This document shows, one piece after another, positions 17,584-25,739 of a stretch of 64,000 nt of DNA. Below the pieces are notes generated by a model. It was given only the letters and a program-made list of their open reading frames with translations, was not told where the DNA came from and ran no database searches. Both the position numbers and the translations under genes were made by a program. Location: the NCBI RefSeq assembly GCF_000336555.1, contig NZ_KB375281.1, forward strand, positions 4,146,155 through 4,210,154, read 5' to 3'. The DNA is from Afipia clevelandensis ATCC 49720 (GTDB lineage: Bacteria > Pseudomonadota > Alphaproteobacteria > Rhizobiales > Xanthobacteraceae). Each line of letters begins with the position of its first letter. Position 1 is the first letter of the stretch.

Positions 17584-20500
17584 TCGCGCGCCTCATCGCA
17601 TGGTCGGCTCGTAACCTGCTGCTCGTCTTCTTTGGCGCGGGTTTTGCCGCGGCAGCGGGAATCTACGCCCTCGTTCATCTGCCGCTCGATGCGATTCCGG
17701 ATCTCTCCGATACCCAGGTGATCGTCTACACCGAATATCCCGGCCAGGCGCCGCAAGTGATCGAAGACCAGGTCACGTATCCGCTGACGACCGCGATGCT
17801 GACCGTGCCCCGATCCAAAGTCGTGCGCGGCTTCTCGTTCTTCGGGGTTTCGTTCGTCTACGTCATCTTCGAGGATGGCACTGACATCTACTGGGCTCGC
17901 TCGCGGGTGCTCGAATTCCTCAACGGCGCGGCCTCGCGGTTGCCCGCCGGCGTAAGCCCGACGATCGGTCCCGACGCTACAGGCGTGGGCTGGGTCTACC
18001 AGTACGCAGTGGTATCGAAAGCGCTGAACCTCGCCGACACGCGGACCATCCAGGACTGGAATCTGAAATTCGCGCTGGCCAAGGCCGAAGGCGTCGCCGA
18101 AGTGGCGAGCGTCGGCGGCTTCGTCAAGCAGTACAACGTCATCCTTGATCCGCAGCGCATGCGCGATCTCGGCATCTCCATGCAGAAGATGCGCGATGCG
18201 ATTCGCGCCAGCAACGCCGATGTCGGCGGCCGCACCGTCGAGCTCTCCGAGTTCGAATACGTCATCCGCGGCAAAGGTTATCTTAAAGGCATCAACGACC
18301 TCGGCAACATCGTGCTGAAGACCAGCAACGGCACGCCGGTTCTGCTGCGCGATGTTGCCCGCGTCGAGCTTGGTCCGGACGAGCGCCGAGGCATCACAGA
18401 GCTCAACGGCGAGGGAGAGGTTGCCAGCGGCATCGTGCTGCAGCGGTTCGGCGTTAATGCGCTTGATGTGATCGAGAATGTGAAGAAGCGCTTCAAGGAG
18501 ATCGCCAGCAGCCTGCCGAAATCCGTCGAGATCGTCCCGGTTTATGACCGCTCCAACCTGATCAACGCGGCCATCGCTACGCTCAAGCACACGTTGCTCG
18601 AGGAAAGTGTGGTCGTCGCCTTGGTCTGCATCGTCTTCTTGCTGCATGTCCGCAGCGCGCTCGTCGCCATCCTGATGCTGCCGGTCGGCGTGCTGATGGC
18701 GTTCGGTGCGATGAAGCTGCTCGGGCTGGGGTCCAATATCATGAGTCTGGGCGGCATCGCGATTGCGATCGGCGCCATGGTCGATGCAGCGATCGTTATG
18801 ATCGAGAATGCACACAAGCATCTGGAGCGGGCTGAACCCGAACGGTCAAGGGTCGACATACTGATAAAGGCAGCGTCCGAGGTCGGGCCGGCGCTGTTCT
18901 TTAGCCTGCTGATCATCACCGTGTCGTTCATGCCGATCTTCACGCTGGAATCGCAGGAAGGCCGGCTGTTCAGCCCCTTGGCGTTCACGAAGACCTTTTC
19001 AATGGCGGCGGCAGCGTTGCTGTCGGTAACGCTGGTGCCGGCGCTGATGATCATCTTCGTGCGCGGCAGAATCGTGCCCGAGCACAAGAACCCGATCAAT
19101 CGCTTCCTGATCTGGATTTATCGGCCGGTGATCAAGGCCGTGATGCGTGCCAAGGCACTGGTGATCCTTATCGCGCTGGCAATTGTTGTGGTGACAGTGT
19201 GGCCGGCGCGTCAGCTCGGCACCGAGTTCATGCCCAACCTCAACGAAGGCACGCTGCTCTACATGCCCACCACGCTACCGGGAATTTCGGTGACCAAAGC
19301 GGGTGAACTGCTGCAGATGCAGGATAGGATCATCCGGTCGTTCCCGGAAGTGGCGTCAGTCTACGGCAAGGCCGGCAGGGCTTTGACGGCGACCGATCCG
19401 GCACCGTCCGAAATGTTCGAGACCATCGTCAACCTGAAGCCGAAGGAAGAGTGGCGGCCCGGCATCACGGTCGACAGTCTGATCGCAGAGATGGACAAGG
19501 CGTTGCAATTCCCCGGCGTCTCGAATGCCTGGACCATGCCGATCAAGGCGCGCATCGACATGCTATCGACCGGAATTCGCACGCCGGTTGGGGTCAAAGT
19601 GATCGGCACAGATCTGGTCGAGATCGACAAACTGGCCAAGCAGATCGAGCAGGTTCTAAAGGCTGTGCCGGGAACATCGTCGGCGTATGCCGAGCGGGGT
19701 ATCGGCGGCTACTATCTCGACGTGACACCGGACCGGGCGGCCTTGGCGCGCTACGGCATCATGGTCCAGGACGTTCAGGATGTGATTGCGACCGCACTCG
19801 GCGGCCAGACGGTGACCACGACAGTGGAGGGCCGACAACGCTTCAGCGTCAACATGCGTTACCCCCGGGACCTGCGCGAGAATCCGCAGGCCATCGCCAA
19901 CGACGTCCTGGTTCCGATGCCGGCGGGAGGTGCAGTGCCGCTTGGGGAGGTCGCCACGATCGAACCGGCGCGAGGGCCGACATCGATCCGCACCGAGAAT
20001 GGACAGTTGGCGACTTACATCTACGTCGACATCCGTGACCGCGATCTCGGCAGTTATGTTGCCGACGCGCGGCAGGCGGTGCAGGCCAGCGTCCAGTTTC
20101 CGCCAGGCTACTACGTGATGTGGAGCGGTCAGTACGAATATCTCGAACGCGCAACGGCGCGCCTGAAGATCGTCGTCCCGGTGACGCTGCTGATCATCTT
20201 TCTGCTGCTGTACCTCAACTTCCGTTCCATCGCCGAGACCGTGATCGTGATGCTGTCGCTGCCGTTCGCCTTGGTCGGCGGCATCTGGCTGATGTGGGCG
20301 CTAGGCTTCAACCTGTCCGTTGCAGTCGCGGTCGGTTTCATCGCGTTGGCGGGTGTTGCGGCTGAGACTGGCGTCGTTATGCTGATCTACCTCAACCAAG
20401 CCCTTGCCGAGATCAAGGCGCAGCGTGACGCCGAAAAGCGAACACTGACCCGTCACGACCTCTACGACGCCATCATGGAAGGCGCGGTGGAGCGGGTGCG

Positions 20501-20777
20501 GCCGAAGATGATGACGGTCGTGGCCATCATGGCGGGACTGCTGCCGATCATGTGGAGCACTGGTACCGGGTCCGAGATCATGCAGCGCATCGCGGTGCCG
20601 ATGATCGGCGGCATGATCTCGTCGACACTGCTGACGCTGATCGTGATTCCCGCGATCTATGGATTGATCAAAGGCTTCCGTTTGCCGCCCAATGATCACG
20701 AAAACGATCATTCGCCATCGCGGGCCATCAAGCCGGCCAAGGAAGACTCGCGACTTGTTTCGGAACCCGCCGAGTGA
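17580..20777 (+). CDS. cusA: CusA/CzcA-family heavy-metal RND transporter
   Basis: 1065-residue inner-membrane proton/metal antiporter of the HME-RND family. Recognisable segments are DLSDTQVIVYTEYPGQAPQVIEDQVTYPL near the N-terminus, the TM4 sequence IAIGAMVDAAIVMIENAHK with the charged residue used for proton relay, and VAAETGVVMLIYLN in the C-terminal half. Full length and order agree with a functional pump. With CusB, CusF and the upstream TolC-like protein it forms a CusCFBA-type exporter for Cu(I)/Ag(I). The metal assignment comes from the copper neighbours; Zn/Co/Cd cannot be excluded by sequence. Confidence 0.95.
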   Translation: MIARLIAWSARNLLLVFFGAGFAAAAGIYALVHLPLDAIPDLSDTQVIVYTEYPGQAPQVIEDQVTYPLTTAMLTVPRSKVVRGFSFFGVSFVYVIFEDGTDIYWARSRVLEFLNGAASRLPAGVSPTIGPDATGVGWVYQYAVVSKALNLADTRTIQDWNLKFALAKAEGVAEVASVGGFVKQYNVILDPQRMRDLGISMQKMRDAIRASNADVGGRTVELSEFEYVIRGKGYLKGINDLGNIVLKTSNGTPVLLRDVARVELGPDERRGITELNGEGEVASGIVLQRFGVNALDVIENVKKRFKEIASSLPKSVEIVPVYDRSNLINAAIATLKHTLLEESVVVALVCIVFLLHVRSALVAILMLPVGVLMAFGAMKLLGLGSNIMSLGGIAIAIGAMVDAAIVMIENAHKHLERAEPERSRVDILIKAASEVGPALFFSLLIITVSFMPIFTLESQEGRLFSPLAFTKTFSMAAAALLSVTLVPALMIIFVRGRIVPEHKNPINRFLIWIYRPVIKAVMRAKALVILIALAIVVVTVWPARQLGTEFMPNLNEGTLLYMPTTLPGISVTKAGELLQMQDRIIRSFPEVASVYGKAGRALTATDPAPSEMFETIVNLKPKEEWRPGITVDSLIAEMDKALQFPGVSNAWTMPIKARIDMLSTGIRTPVGVKVIGTDLVEIDKLAKQIEQVLKAVPGTSSAYAERGIGGYYLDVTPDRAALARYGIMVQDVQDVIATALGGQTVTTTVEGRQRFSVNMRYPRDLRENPQAIANDVLVPMPAGGAVPLGEVATIEPARGPTSIRTENGQLATYIYVDIRDRDLGSYVADARQAVQASVQFPPGYYVMWSGQYEYLERATARLKIVVPVTLLIIFLLLYLNFRSIAETVIVMLSLPFALVGGIWLMWALGFNLSVAVAVGFIALAGVAAETGVVMLIYLNQALAEIKAQRDAEKRTLTRHDLYDAIMEGAVERVRPKMMTVVAIMAGLLPIMWSTGTGSEIMQRIAVPMIGGMISSTLLTLIVIPAIYGLIKGFRLPPNDHENDHSPSRAIKPAKEDSRLVSEPAE

Positions 20778-20785
20778 GGTGAACC

Positions 20786-20920
20786 ATGATGAATGGTATG
20801 GCGCCTGGAATGATATGGGGCATGGGGCTTTTGTGGCTGCTGATCATCGTTGTTTTGATCCTATCGGCAGCAGCACTCGTCAAATATCTGTTTTATGGAG
20901 ACAAGGGAGGTCGGCGATGA
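20786..20920 (+). CDS. 44-residue Met-rich single-span membrane protein
   Basis: A short reading frame from ATG 20786 (or 20789) to TGA 20918-20920: MMNGMAPGMIWGMG followed by one hydrophobic helix (LLWLLIIVVLILSAAALV) and a basic end (KGGRR). GAGGTGAA upstream gives a ribosome site, and its stop overlaps the cytochrome c start (ATGA), so it is coupled on both sides. Small Met-rich membrane peptides of this kind accompany copper pumps and may be subunits or sensors. No named family is recognised. Confidence 0.72.
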   Translation: MMNGMAPGMIWGMGLLWLLIIVVLILSAAALVKYLFYGDKGGRR

Positions 20921-21627
20921 ACAGATTGATCATGATCGCATTGGTGACAGGCGCGTTCCTGCCCTCTGCACAGGCACAGCTAGGCGACGCATCCCGTGGC
21001 CAACGGAGTTTCCAGGCTTGCGCGCCGTGCCATTCGCTCGCGCCGAACCGAAACATGACGGGACCAAGTCTCGCTGGGCTGTGGAATCGAAAAGCTGGCT
21101 CTTTGCCGAGCTTCAGCCGCTACTCACAAGCCCTCAAGTCATCGAGAATCATCTGGGACGGCACCACGCTCAACGAGTGGCTTCGGGATCCGCAGCACCT
21201 CATTCCAGGCAACACGATGACGTTTCCTGGCATGAAGGACGCAGGACGGCGCGGCGATCTTCTGGCGTTTCTCAAGGAAGCGACCCAGCCAGGTCATGCT
21301 CCGCCATCGACTGCGCAACGCGGCAGTCAAATGGGCGGGATGATGGGCATGATGGGTGGTGGCCCTGTCCAAAATCTCAAAAAACTCGAGTCTGACCAAC
21401 GGGTGACGGCGATCACGCACTGCCGAGACACCTACCGGGTGATCACCGCGGATGGAAAAACGCGCGATTTCTGGGAGCGAAATCTGAGATTCAAGACCGA
21501 CGTGAGTGACGATGGGCCACAGAAGGGCGCTCCGGCGATCGTGGCGGCCGGAATGATGGGAGACAGGGCTGACGTGATCTTTGCCGCACCAGAAGAGATT
21601 AGCGGGGCCATCTCACCGCAATGTTGA
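20917..21627 (+). CDS. Secreted class-I c-type cytochrome
   Basis: 236 residues: a signal peptide (MNRLIMIALVTGAFLPSAQA), a cytochrome c domain with CAPCH haem attachment (about 35-39) and a probable axial Met in NTMTFPGMKD, then a Met/Gly-rich linker (MGGMMGMMGGG) and a C-terminal module (VTAITHCRDTYRVITADGKTRDFWERNLRFKTD) that I do not recognise. The ATG overlaps the stop of the preceding small gene. It may carry electrons from the periplasmic oxidases, which is inferred from context. Confidence 0.85.
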   Translation: MNRLIMIALVTGAFLPSAQAQLGDASRGQRSFQACAPCHSLAPNRNMTGPSLAGLWNRKAGSLPSFSRYSQALKSSRIIWDGTTLNEWLRDPQHLIPGNTMTFPGMKDAGRRGDLLAFLKEATQPGHAPPSTAQRGSQMGGMMGMMGGGPVQNLKKLESDQRVTAITHCRDTYRVITADGKTRDFWERNLRFKTDVSDDGPQKGAPAIVAAGMMGDRADVIFAAPEEISGAISPQC

Positions 21628-21746
21628 TGAGCTCCAAGCCCATCAATCGACAACGGCGCGGCAGCGGGCCAACTATTTTCCATTGATAGCGCCGTCAACT
21701 GTAACCAAACCGGCTGGATCAGCGAACTCATAGAGATAATGCAAGT

Positions 21747-22304
21747 ATGACGACCAACGAAATCGAACTCAAGGCACTGATGCTTGCAAGTTTGGATGGC
21801 GACGCGGCCTCGCACCGCGCGCTGCTCAATCGGTTGAGCCGCCGTCTGCGCGCGTATTACAAGGGCAAGCTCGTGAGAATTGGGAGGGGCGCAGCAGAGG
21901 CCGAAGATCTGGTTCAAGAAGCGGTATTGGCGATCCACTTCAAGCGCCATACCTATGACCCCGCCGAGCCTTTGACGCCGTGGGTGCATGCCATCGCGCG
22001 CTACAAATTGATCGATTTCTTACGTCGGACTCGCGCATCACTTGCCGATGTACCTATCGACGAGGCTGACACCATCGTGGCGCACGATGATAATCTCAGC
22101 GCCGAGAGTACATACGACATCAGACGACTTATGCAGCGGCTGCCGGAAAAAATGCGATGTTCCATCGAGGCGGTGAAACTGGACGGACGGAGCATCGCTG
22201 AAGCTGCAGACCGGTGCGGTATTTCGGAATCGGCCGTAAAAGTGAACATTCACCGTGGGCTCAAGGCGCTGGCTGCCTTGATTGCCCGGGAAGCCAGAAC
22301 ATGA
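21747..22304 (+). CDS. ECF RNA polymerase sigma factor
   Basis: 185 residues with sigma region 2 (AEAEDLVQEAVLAIHFKRHTYDP...PWVHAIARYKLIDFLRR) and region 4 (LPEKMRCSIEAVKLDGRSIAEAADRCGISESAVKVNIHRGLKAL). Its TGA overlaps the ATG of the next gene, an NrsF-type anti-sigma factor, the standard arrangement for this ECF group. By position it is likely to control envelope or metal stress genes here. Confidence 0.93.
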   Translation: MTTNEIELKALMLASLDGDAASHRALLNRLSRRLRAYYKGKLVRIGRGAAEAEDLVQEAVLAIHFKRHTYDPAEPLTPWVHAIARYKLIDFLRRTRASLADVPIDEADTIVAHDDNLSAESTYDIRRLMQRLPEKMRCSIEAVKLDGRSIAEAADRCGISESAVKVNIHRGLKALAALIAREART

Positions 22305-22942
22305 AGACAGATGATTTGGTTGCGATGCTGAGTACGAACGTTGAGCCGGTCGACCGTCGGCTGGTCGTTCGTACGGTTGGGATCGCCGTTGCGGCTGCGT
22401 CAGTGTTGGCGCTTGGCATCATGCTCGTCGGACTGGGTGTTCGGCCGGACTTGATGACGTCCCGTGCCTTGATTTTTATCCTCCTAAAGCTCGCGTTTGC
22501 GGTTGGGACTGTCGGCGTGGCATCGGTTTATCTGACGCGGTTGGCCCGCCCGGGAGGAGAGCGCAGAACCTCGGCAGTTTTGGTTGCATTGCCTTTCGTA
22601 GCGGTTGTACTCCTTGCTGCAATCAGCCTTGGGCTTGCGCCCAGCTCGCATTGGGACAAGATGATCGTCGGCGATCAGTGGCTTGAATGTCTTCTCTCGA
22701 TTCCGATCATCGCAATCGTGCCTTTCGCAATCACCATCTGGGCGGTGCGAAAAGCTGCCCCAACAAATCTTGTCCGAGCGGGTGCTTTCGCCGGCCTCAT
22801 TTCCGGCGGTGTAAGCGCAATGGCTTATGCGCTTCATTGCACGGACGATTCATTGCCGTTTGTTGCGGTCTGGTACGGTGGCACGATTGTGCTTTGCACG
22901 TTCGCGGGCGCAATATTGGGACCGCGGCTGTTGCGGTGGTAA
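22301..22942 (+). CDS. nrsF: NrsF-family (DUF1109) membrane anti-sigma factor
   Basis: 213 residues with six predicted membrane helices after a short cytosolic N-terminus (MKTDDLVAMLSTNVEPVDRR), the typical start of DUF1109/NrsF proteins. Two conserved-looking cysteines occur in the loops (QWLECLLS and ALHCTDDS), as expected for the family, where periplasmic Cys residues sense metal or oxidative stress. It is translationally coupled to the sigma gene (ATGA). It should hold the sigma factor at the membrane until stress releases it. Confidence 0.9.
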   Translation: MKTDDLVAMLSTNVEPVDRRLVVRTVGIAVAAASVLALGIMLVGLGVRPDLMTSRALIFILLKLAFAVGTVGVASVYLTRLARPGGERRTSAVLVALPFVAVVLLAAISLGLAPSSHWDKMIVGDQWLECLLSIPIIAIVPFAITIWAVRKAAPTNLVRAGAFAGLISGGVSAMAYALHCTDDSLPFVAVWYGGTIVLCTFAGAILGPRLLRW

Positions 22943-23057
22943 CGGGCTTTGTTGGTCGTTTCACGTCAGCGTGAGGTTGTAACCGGCCGACGATTTGCTC
23001 CGAACTCATTTGTAGAAGCGCACATGACGTGCCTTTCCAAGGGAATGGAGCCGGACC

Positions 23058-23285
23058 ATGTTAAAGAAAAGCTTTCTCACGATTTCGCTCTTGCTGCCGC
23101 TTGTAGCGATATCAGCAACCGCCCAGGCGGGCCCGACAATTTCGGACAAGAGGTATTGGCCAAATGAGGCCCGCACCCCCGCTGTGGTAATCCCCACGGA
23201 GAGCACGGTGCTGCCGTTTGCCCCCGTGCTCCAAGACGAGCGGGCGCGGCCTTCTCGCAGCACCGCTCCAAAGGTCCGAAGATGA
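23058..23285 (+). CDS. Small secreted protein of unknown function
   Basis: 75 residues: a good signal peptide (MLKKSFLTISLLLPLVAISATAQA) and a short mature part rich in Pro/Arg (SDKRYWPNEARTP...RPSRSTAPKVRR). No domain recognised. The coherent signal peptide and its position after nrsF make it plausible as a sigma-dependent secreted peptide, but the evidence is modest. Confidence 0.55.
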   Translation: MLKKSFLTISLLLPLVAISATAQAGPTISDKRYWPNEARTPAVVIPTESTVLPFAPVLQDERARPSRSTAPKVRR

Positions 23286-23389
23286 AGCGGAATCCGTAAT
23301 AGTCTGCGCCAGAAAATCCCGCCGAGGGTGGCAACGTGTGGCGCTATCAGGGCGGTCCAAAATCTCTCCGATGACGCGCACCTGAGATT

Positions 23390-23539
23390 ATGATGCGCAC
23401 TAACCAAAAGACGTATGCATCAGACGAGCGTGCAAAGAGCTGGTTCGAAGCGGAAACGGTTTCGGATCCAGAATGGTCACAGCAATCCTTTCACAGCGAC
23501 GATTCTGCATTTTCACCAAAGGGAAGAACAATTGTATGA
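23390..23539 (+). CDS. 49-residue small protein coupled to the next gene
   Basis: ATG 23390 (or 23393) to TGA 23537-23539. It is a soluble, acidic, Ser-rich peptide (SDERAKSWFEAETVSDPEW) without a membrane segment. Its stop overlaps the following ATG (23536) as ATGA, the same coupling seen throughout this copper block, which is the main argument that it is real. The family is unknown to me. Confidence 0.5.
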   Translation: MMRTNQKTYASDERAKSWFEAETVSDPEWSQQSFHSDDSAFSPKGRTIV

Positions 23540-23850
23540 TCCTGATTGATCACAACGCAACCACCCGCCGGGCAGGCATTCGACCTCGCGATACTGTGAC
23601 GAGCTATTTCACTCGGTATCGGTTGGCGCTGTATCTCTTCTCGGGCGCGGGAGTTTCTGCCGGCGTTGCGTTGAATTGGAACTGGCTGGCAGCAGCGGGG
23701 TTCCTTCCTATCCTGGCGTTTCTTCCCTGCATGTTGATGATGTTCATGTGCATGAAACAACACGGGACGCAATTGCCAAAAGATCCAGGTAAGGAGCCAA
23801 CCAAGACCCAACCATCTCGATTTGGTAAGCCGCTTGATCCGCAACAATAG
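23536..23850 (+). CDS. Small two-helix membrane protein with Cys/Met-rich helix
   Basis: 104 residues from ATG 23536. Two predicted membrane helices are present: LALYLFSGAGVSAGVALNW and AAAGFLPILAFLPCMLMMF followed by MCMKQHG. The second contains Cys, Met and His in a CMLMMFMCMKQH run, a likely Cu(I)/Ag(I) site. The C-terminal tail is cytosolic and Pro/Lys-rich. The longer in-frame version from 23473 would overlap the coupled small gene and is less likely. No named family. Confidence 0.62.
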   Translation: MILIDHNATTRRAGIRPRDTVTSYFTRYRLALYLFSGAGVSAGVALNWNWLAAAGFLPILAFLPCMLMMFMCMKQHGTQLPKDPGKEPTKTQPSRFGKPLDPQQ

Positions 23851-23932
23851 ATGCGCGATCGAACCTGTTGACTGGCGTGCGCAAATACACTGCGGATTCG
23901 TTCGTAAATCGAAACAGAGAGGAGAATCTTCG

Positions 23933-24196
23933 ATGAAAACAGTTGCAACATTAGCTGTCATTTTGTTCGCCGTTGGAACAGGCTTGGCTCTTGGTCCCGT
24001 TGCTCGCGCCCAAGATACGCCGACGCCATCGACCCCGCAGACCGGCGATCACGGCATGATGAGCGGTGATATGAAAGCAATGATGGGTATGATGGGCCAG
24101 ATGAACCAGATGATGGAGAACTGCAATCGAATGATGCAGAGCAAGAACGATCGGCGTGACGAGAAGAATCCGACGCAGAAAGATCGACCTGGTTAG
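23933..24196 (+). CDS. Secreted Met-rich small protein
   Basis: 87 residues: a signal peptide (VATLAVILFAVGTGLALGPVARA) and a mature Met cluster (GMMSGDMKAMMGMMGQMNQMM, then RMMQ) typical of periplasmic Cu(I)/Ag(I) buffers. GAGAGGAG precedes the ATG at 23933. It is the last member of the copper-associated series before the mercury operon. Confidence 0.75.
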   Translation: MKTVATLAVILFAVGTGLALGPVARAQDTPTPSTPQTGDHGMMSGDMKAMMGMMGQMNQMMENCNRMMQSKNDRRDEKNPTQKDRPG

Positions 24197-24337
24197 ATAA
24201 AAGCCACAGCGTCTCGGGGAGTTTGGCCATTCGAAATTTGCTCGGTCGGAATGTAGGTCATAGCCCAGAGGTGACTTCCCAACATTGGCGGTTATTCATC
24301 GTCCCATTGCCGACCAGGAGCATCGAAGCCGGAATAT

Positions 24338-24808
24338 TCATCGTGGTGAAGTGCCTTTTACAGTGCGAGCGCTGGGTCGACGCATGTGGCGGGCGACGGG
24401 CTTCATCTCGAACAGCGCATCGATGACCGGACACTCCGGAACCTGATCCCGCGTGCACTGGGCAGCCATGTTCGACATCACTCGTTCGAGGCGTCGCAAA
24501 TCAGCGATCTTCTGACGAATATCCGTGAGGTGCTCGACCGTGAGCGTATGCACCTCCTCGCAAGTGTAGGTGTGCCCATCGACAAGACGCAGCAATCCCC
24601 GCAGCTCGTCGAGACCAAATCCAAGCTCCCGACCGCGACGAACGAAATGTAACCGCCTCACATGCTCGGGTCCGTAGATGCGGTAGCCGCTCGCGCTGCG
24701 GGCGGGCGACGGCATGACGCCTATTTTTTCATAATAGCGAATCGTCTCGATATTCACTCCGCTGCGCGCTGACAGCGCCCCGATCGTAAGATCTTCGGTA
24801 GTTTTCAT
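24338..24808 (-). CDS. merR: Mercury-responsive MerR regulator
   Basis: 156-residue MerR-family regulator with an N-terminal winged helix (DLTIGALSARSGVNIETIRYYE) and a dimerisation helix. The three Hg(II) ligands of MerR are present at fitting spacing: Cys83 (YTCEEV), Cys118 (AAQCTR) and Cys126 (PECPVI). It represses and, with Hg(II), activates the divergent mer operon by untwisting a long-spacer promoter. The start at ATG 24808 is preceded on this strand by GAGG and is preferred over the GTG at 24820. Its 5' end faces merT across a typical mer operator. Confidence 0.94.
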   Translation of the reverse strand: MKTTEDLTIGALSARSGVNIETIRYYEKIGVMPSPARSASGYRIYGPEHVRRLHFVRRGRELGFGLDELRGLLRLVDGHTYTCEEVHTLTVEHLTDIRQKIADLRRLERVMSNMAAQCTRDQVPECPVIDALFEMKPVARHMRRPSARTVKGTSPR

Positions 24809-24841
24809 TATTGGCCTCACACGGCCGTGAGAAGTTCCCGC

Positions 24842-24872
24842 TTGACCCTGTAGTCGCTACAGGCACTAGGGT
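24842..24872 (+). promoter_or_regulatory. MerR-type merTPA promoter/operator with 19-base spacer
   Basis: A -35 box TTGACC (24842-24847) and -10 box TAGGGT (24867-24872) are separated by 19 bases, the long spacer characteristic of MerR-regulated promoters. Between them lies the dyad CCTGTAG-TCG-CTACAGG. The match to the known mer operator architecture is close. Confidence 0.9.
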
Positions 24873-24902
24873 CACCATAAACCAATCGCGGGAGCGGGCT
24901 CA

Positions 24903-25316
24903 ATGACGATGCGAGACGAGGCGACTGTGCTGCAAAGCAAGGCCACGCCGACGCAGAAGCGCTTTGACAGCGTAGCGCTGCTGTCGGTTGGCGGCATCCT
25001 GGCGGCACTTGGCGCCGCGACCTGTTGCGTGGTCCCGTTCGCTTTGTTCCTCGCCGGCGTCAGCGGTACATGGATCGGCAATTTGACCGCGCTCAAGGCC
25101 TATCAGCCATTGTTTATCGGGCTCGCGGTGGCATGCCTCGGCGGCGGTTACTATGCCGTCTACCGCAAACCGAAGGCGGCCGATTGCGTCGAAGGCTCCT
25201 ACTGCGCCAGCCTGTCATCTCGTCGGACCGCCAAGGTCGGGCTGTGGATCGCGACGCTCCTGATCATCATCGCCGTGGGCTTCCCCCACATTGCTCGCCT
25301 TTTCCTCGACACCTAA
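24903..25316 (+). CDS. merT: Mercuric ion transporter MerT
   Basis: 137 residues, three predicted membrane helices. The first helix carries the Cys41-Cys42 pair (GAATCCVVPFAL) that accepts Hg(II) from MerP, and the cytosolic loop carries the second pair, Cys95 and Cys101 (ADCVEGSYC), that hands it on to MerA. ATG 24903 is used here; ATG 24909 is possible. First gene of the mer operon. Confidence 0.93.
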   Translation: MTMRDEATVLQSKATPTQKRFDSVALLSVGGILAALGAATCCVVPFALFLAGVSGTWIGNLTALKAYQPLFIGLAVACLGGGYYAVYRKPKAADCVEGSYCASLSSRRTAKVGLWIATLLIIIAVGFPHIARLFLDT

Positions 25317-25333
25317 CAACAAGGAGACTTGCC

Positions 25334-25621
25334 ATGAAAATTCTGCCTCTTGTCGCCCTGACCGTTGCCCTGTTCTCCTACGGTGCAGCTTCAGCCACCG
25401 AGCGAACCGTGACGATCAATGTCGCCAACGCTACCTGTGAACTCTGCGGCCCGATCGTGAAACGCTCTCTCACCCGCATATCCGGCGTGCTCGATGTTCA
25501 GATATCGGAGGCAGATGGGGCTGCGATTGCAAAGGTTCGGTTTGAGGATAGCCGGACGGACGTCTCGACGCTCATTTCGGCGACCACCAACGCTGGCTAT
25601 CCCTCGCGCATCGTGCAGTAA
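25334..25621 (+). CDS. merP: Periplasmic mercury-binding protein MerP
   Basis: 95 residues: a signal peptide (about 1-21) and an HMA fold. The usual GMTCxxC is ATCELC (Cys35 and Cys38), so the two Hg ligands are kept while the Gly-Met are not. AAGGAG stands upstream. It captures Hg(II) in the periplasm and passes it to MerT, encoded 17 bases upstream. Confidence 0.92.
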   Translation: MKILPLVALTVALFSYGAASATERTVTINVANATCELCGPIVKRSLTRISGVLDVQISEADGAAIAKVRFEDSRTDVSTLISATTNAGYPSRIVQ

Positions 25622-25633
25622 GGCCGCGTCGGT

Positions 25634-25735
25634 ATGACCGTCGCAAAACTCATCATCATCGGGGCAGGGTGTACTCCGGTTGTCTGCTGTGCGGCCCTGA
25701 CTCCTGCAACGTGGATGCGAACACACGAAAGTTGA
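25634..25735 (+). CDS. Possible 33-residue Cys-rich peptide between merP and merA
   Basis: ATG 25634 to TGA 25733-25735, ending four bases before the merA ATG. It is short and hydrophobic with three cysteines (IIIGAGCTPVVCCAALTP). merF or merC often occupies this place in mer operons, and this could be a truncated relic of one, or chance. No ribosome site stands out. Confidence 0.25.
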   Translation: MTVAKLIIIGAGCTPVVCCAALTPATWMRTHES

Positions 25736-25739
25736 AACC

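Noticed and set aside
17454-18821. A 455-codon minus-strand frame opposite cusB/cusA
   Set aside because: cusA has full-family motifs on the other strand; the antisense frame is His/Asp-rich noise.
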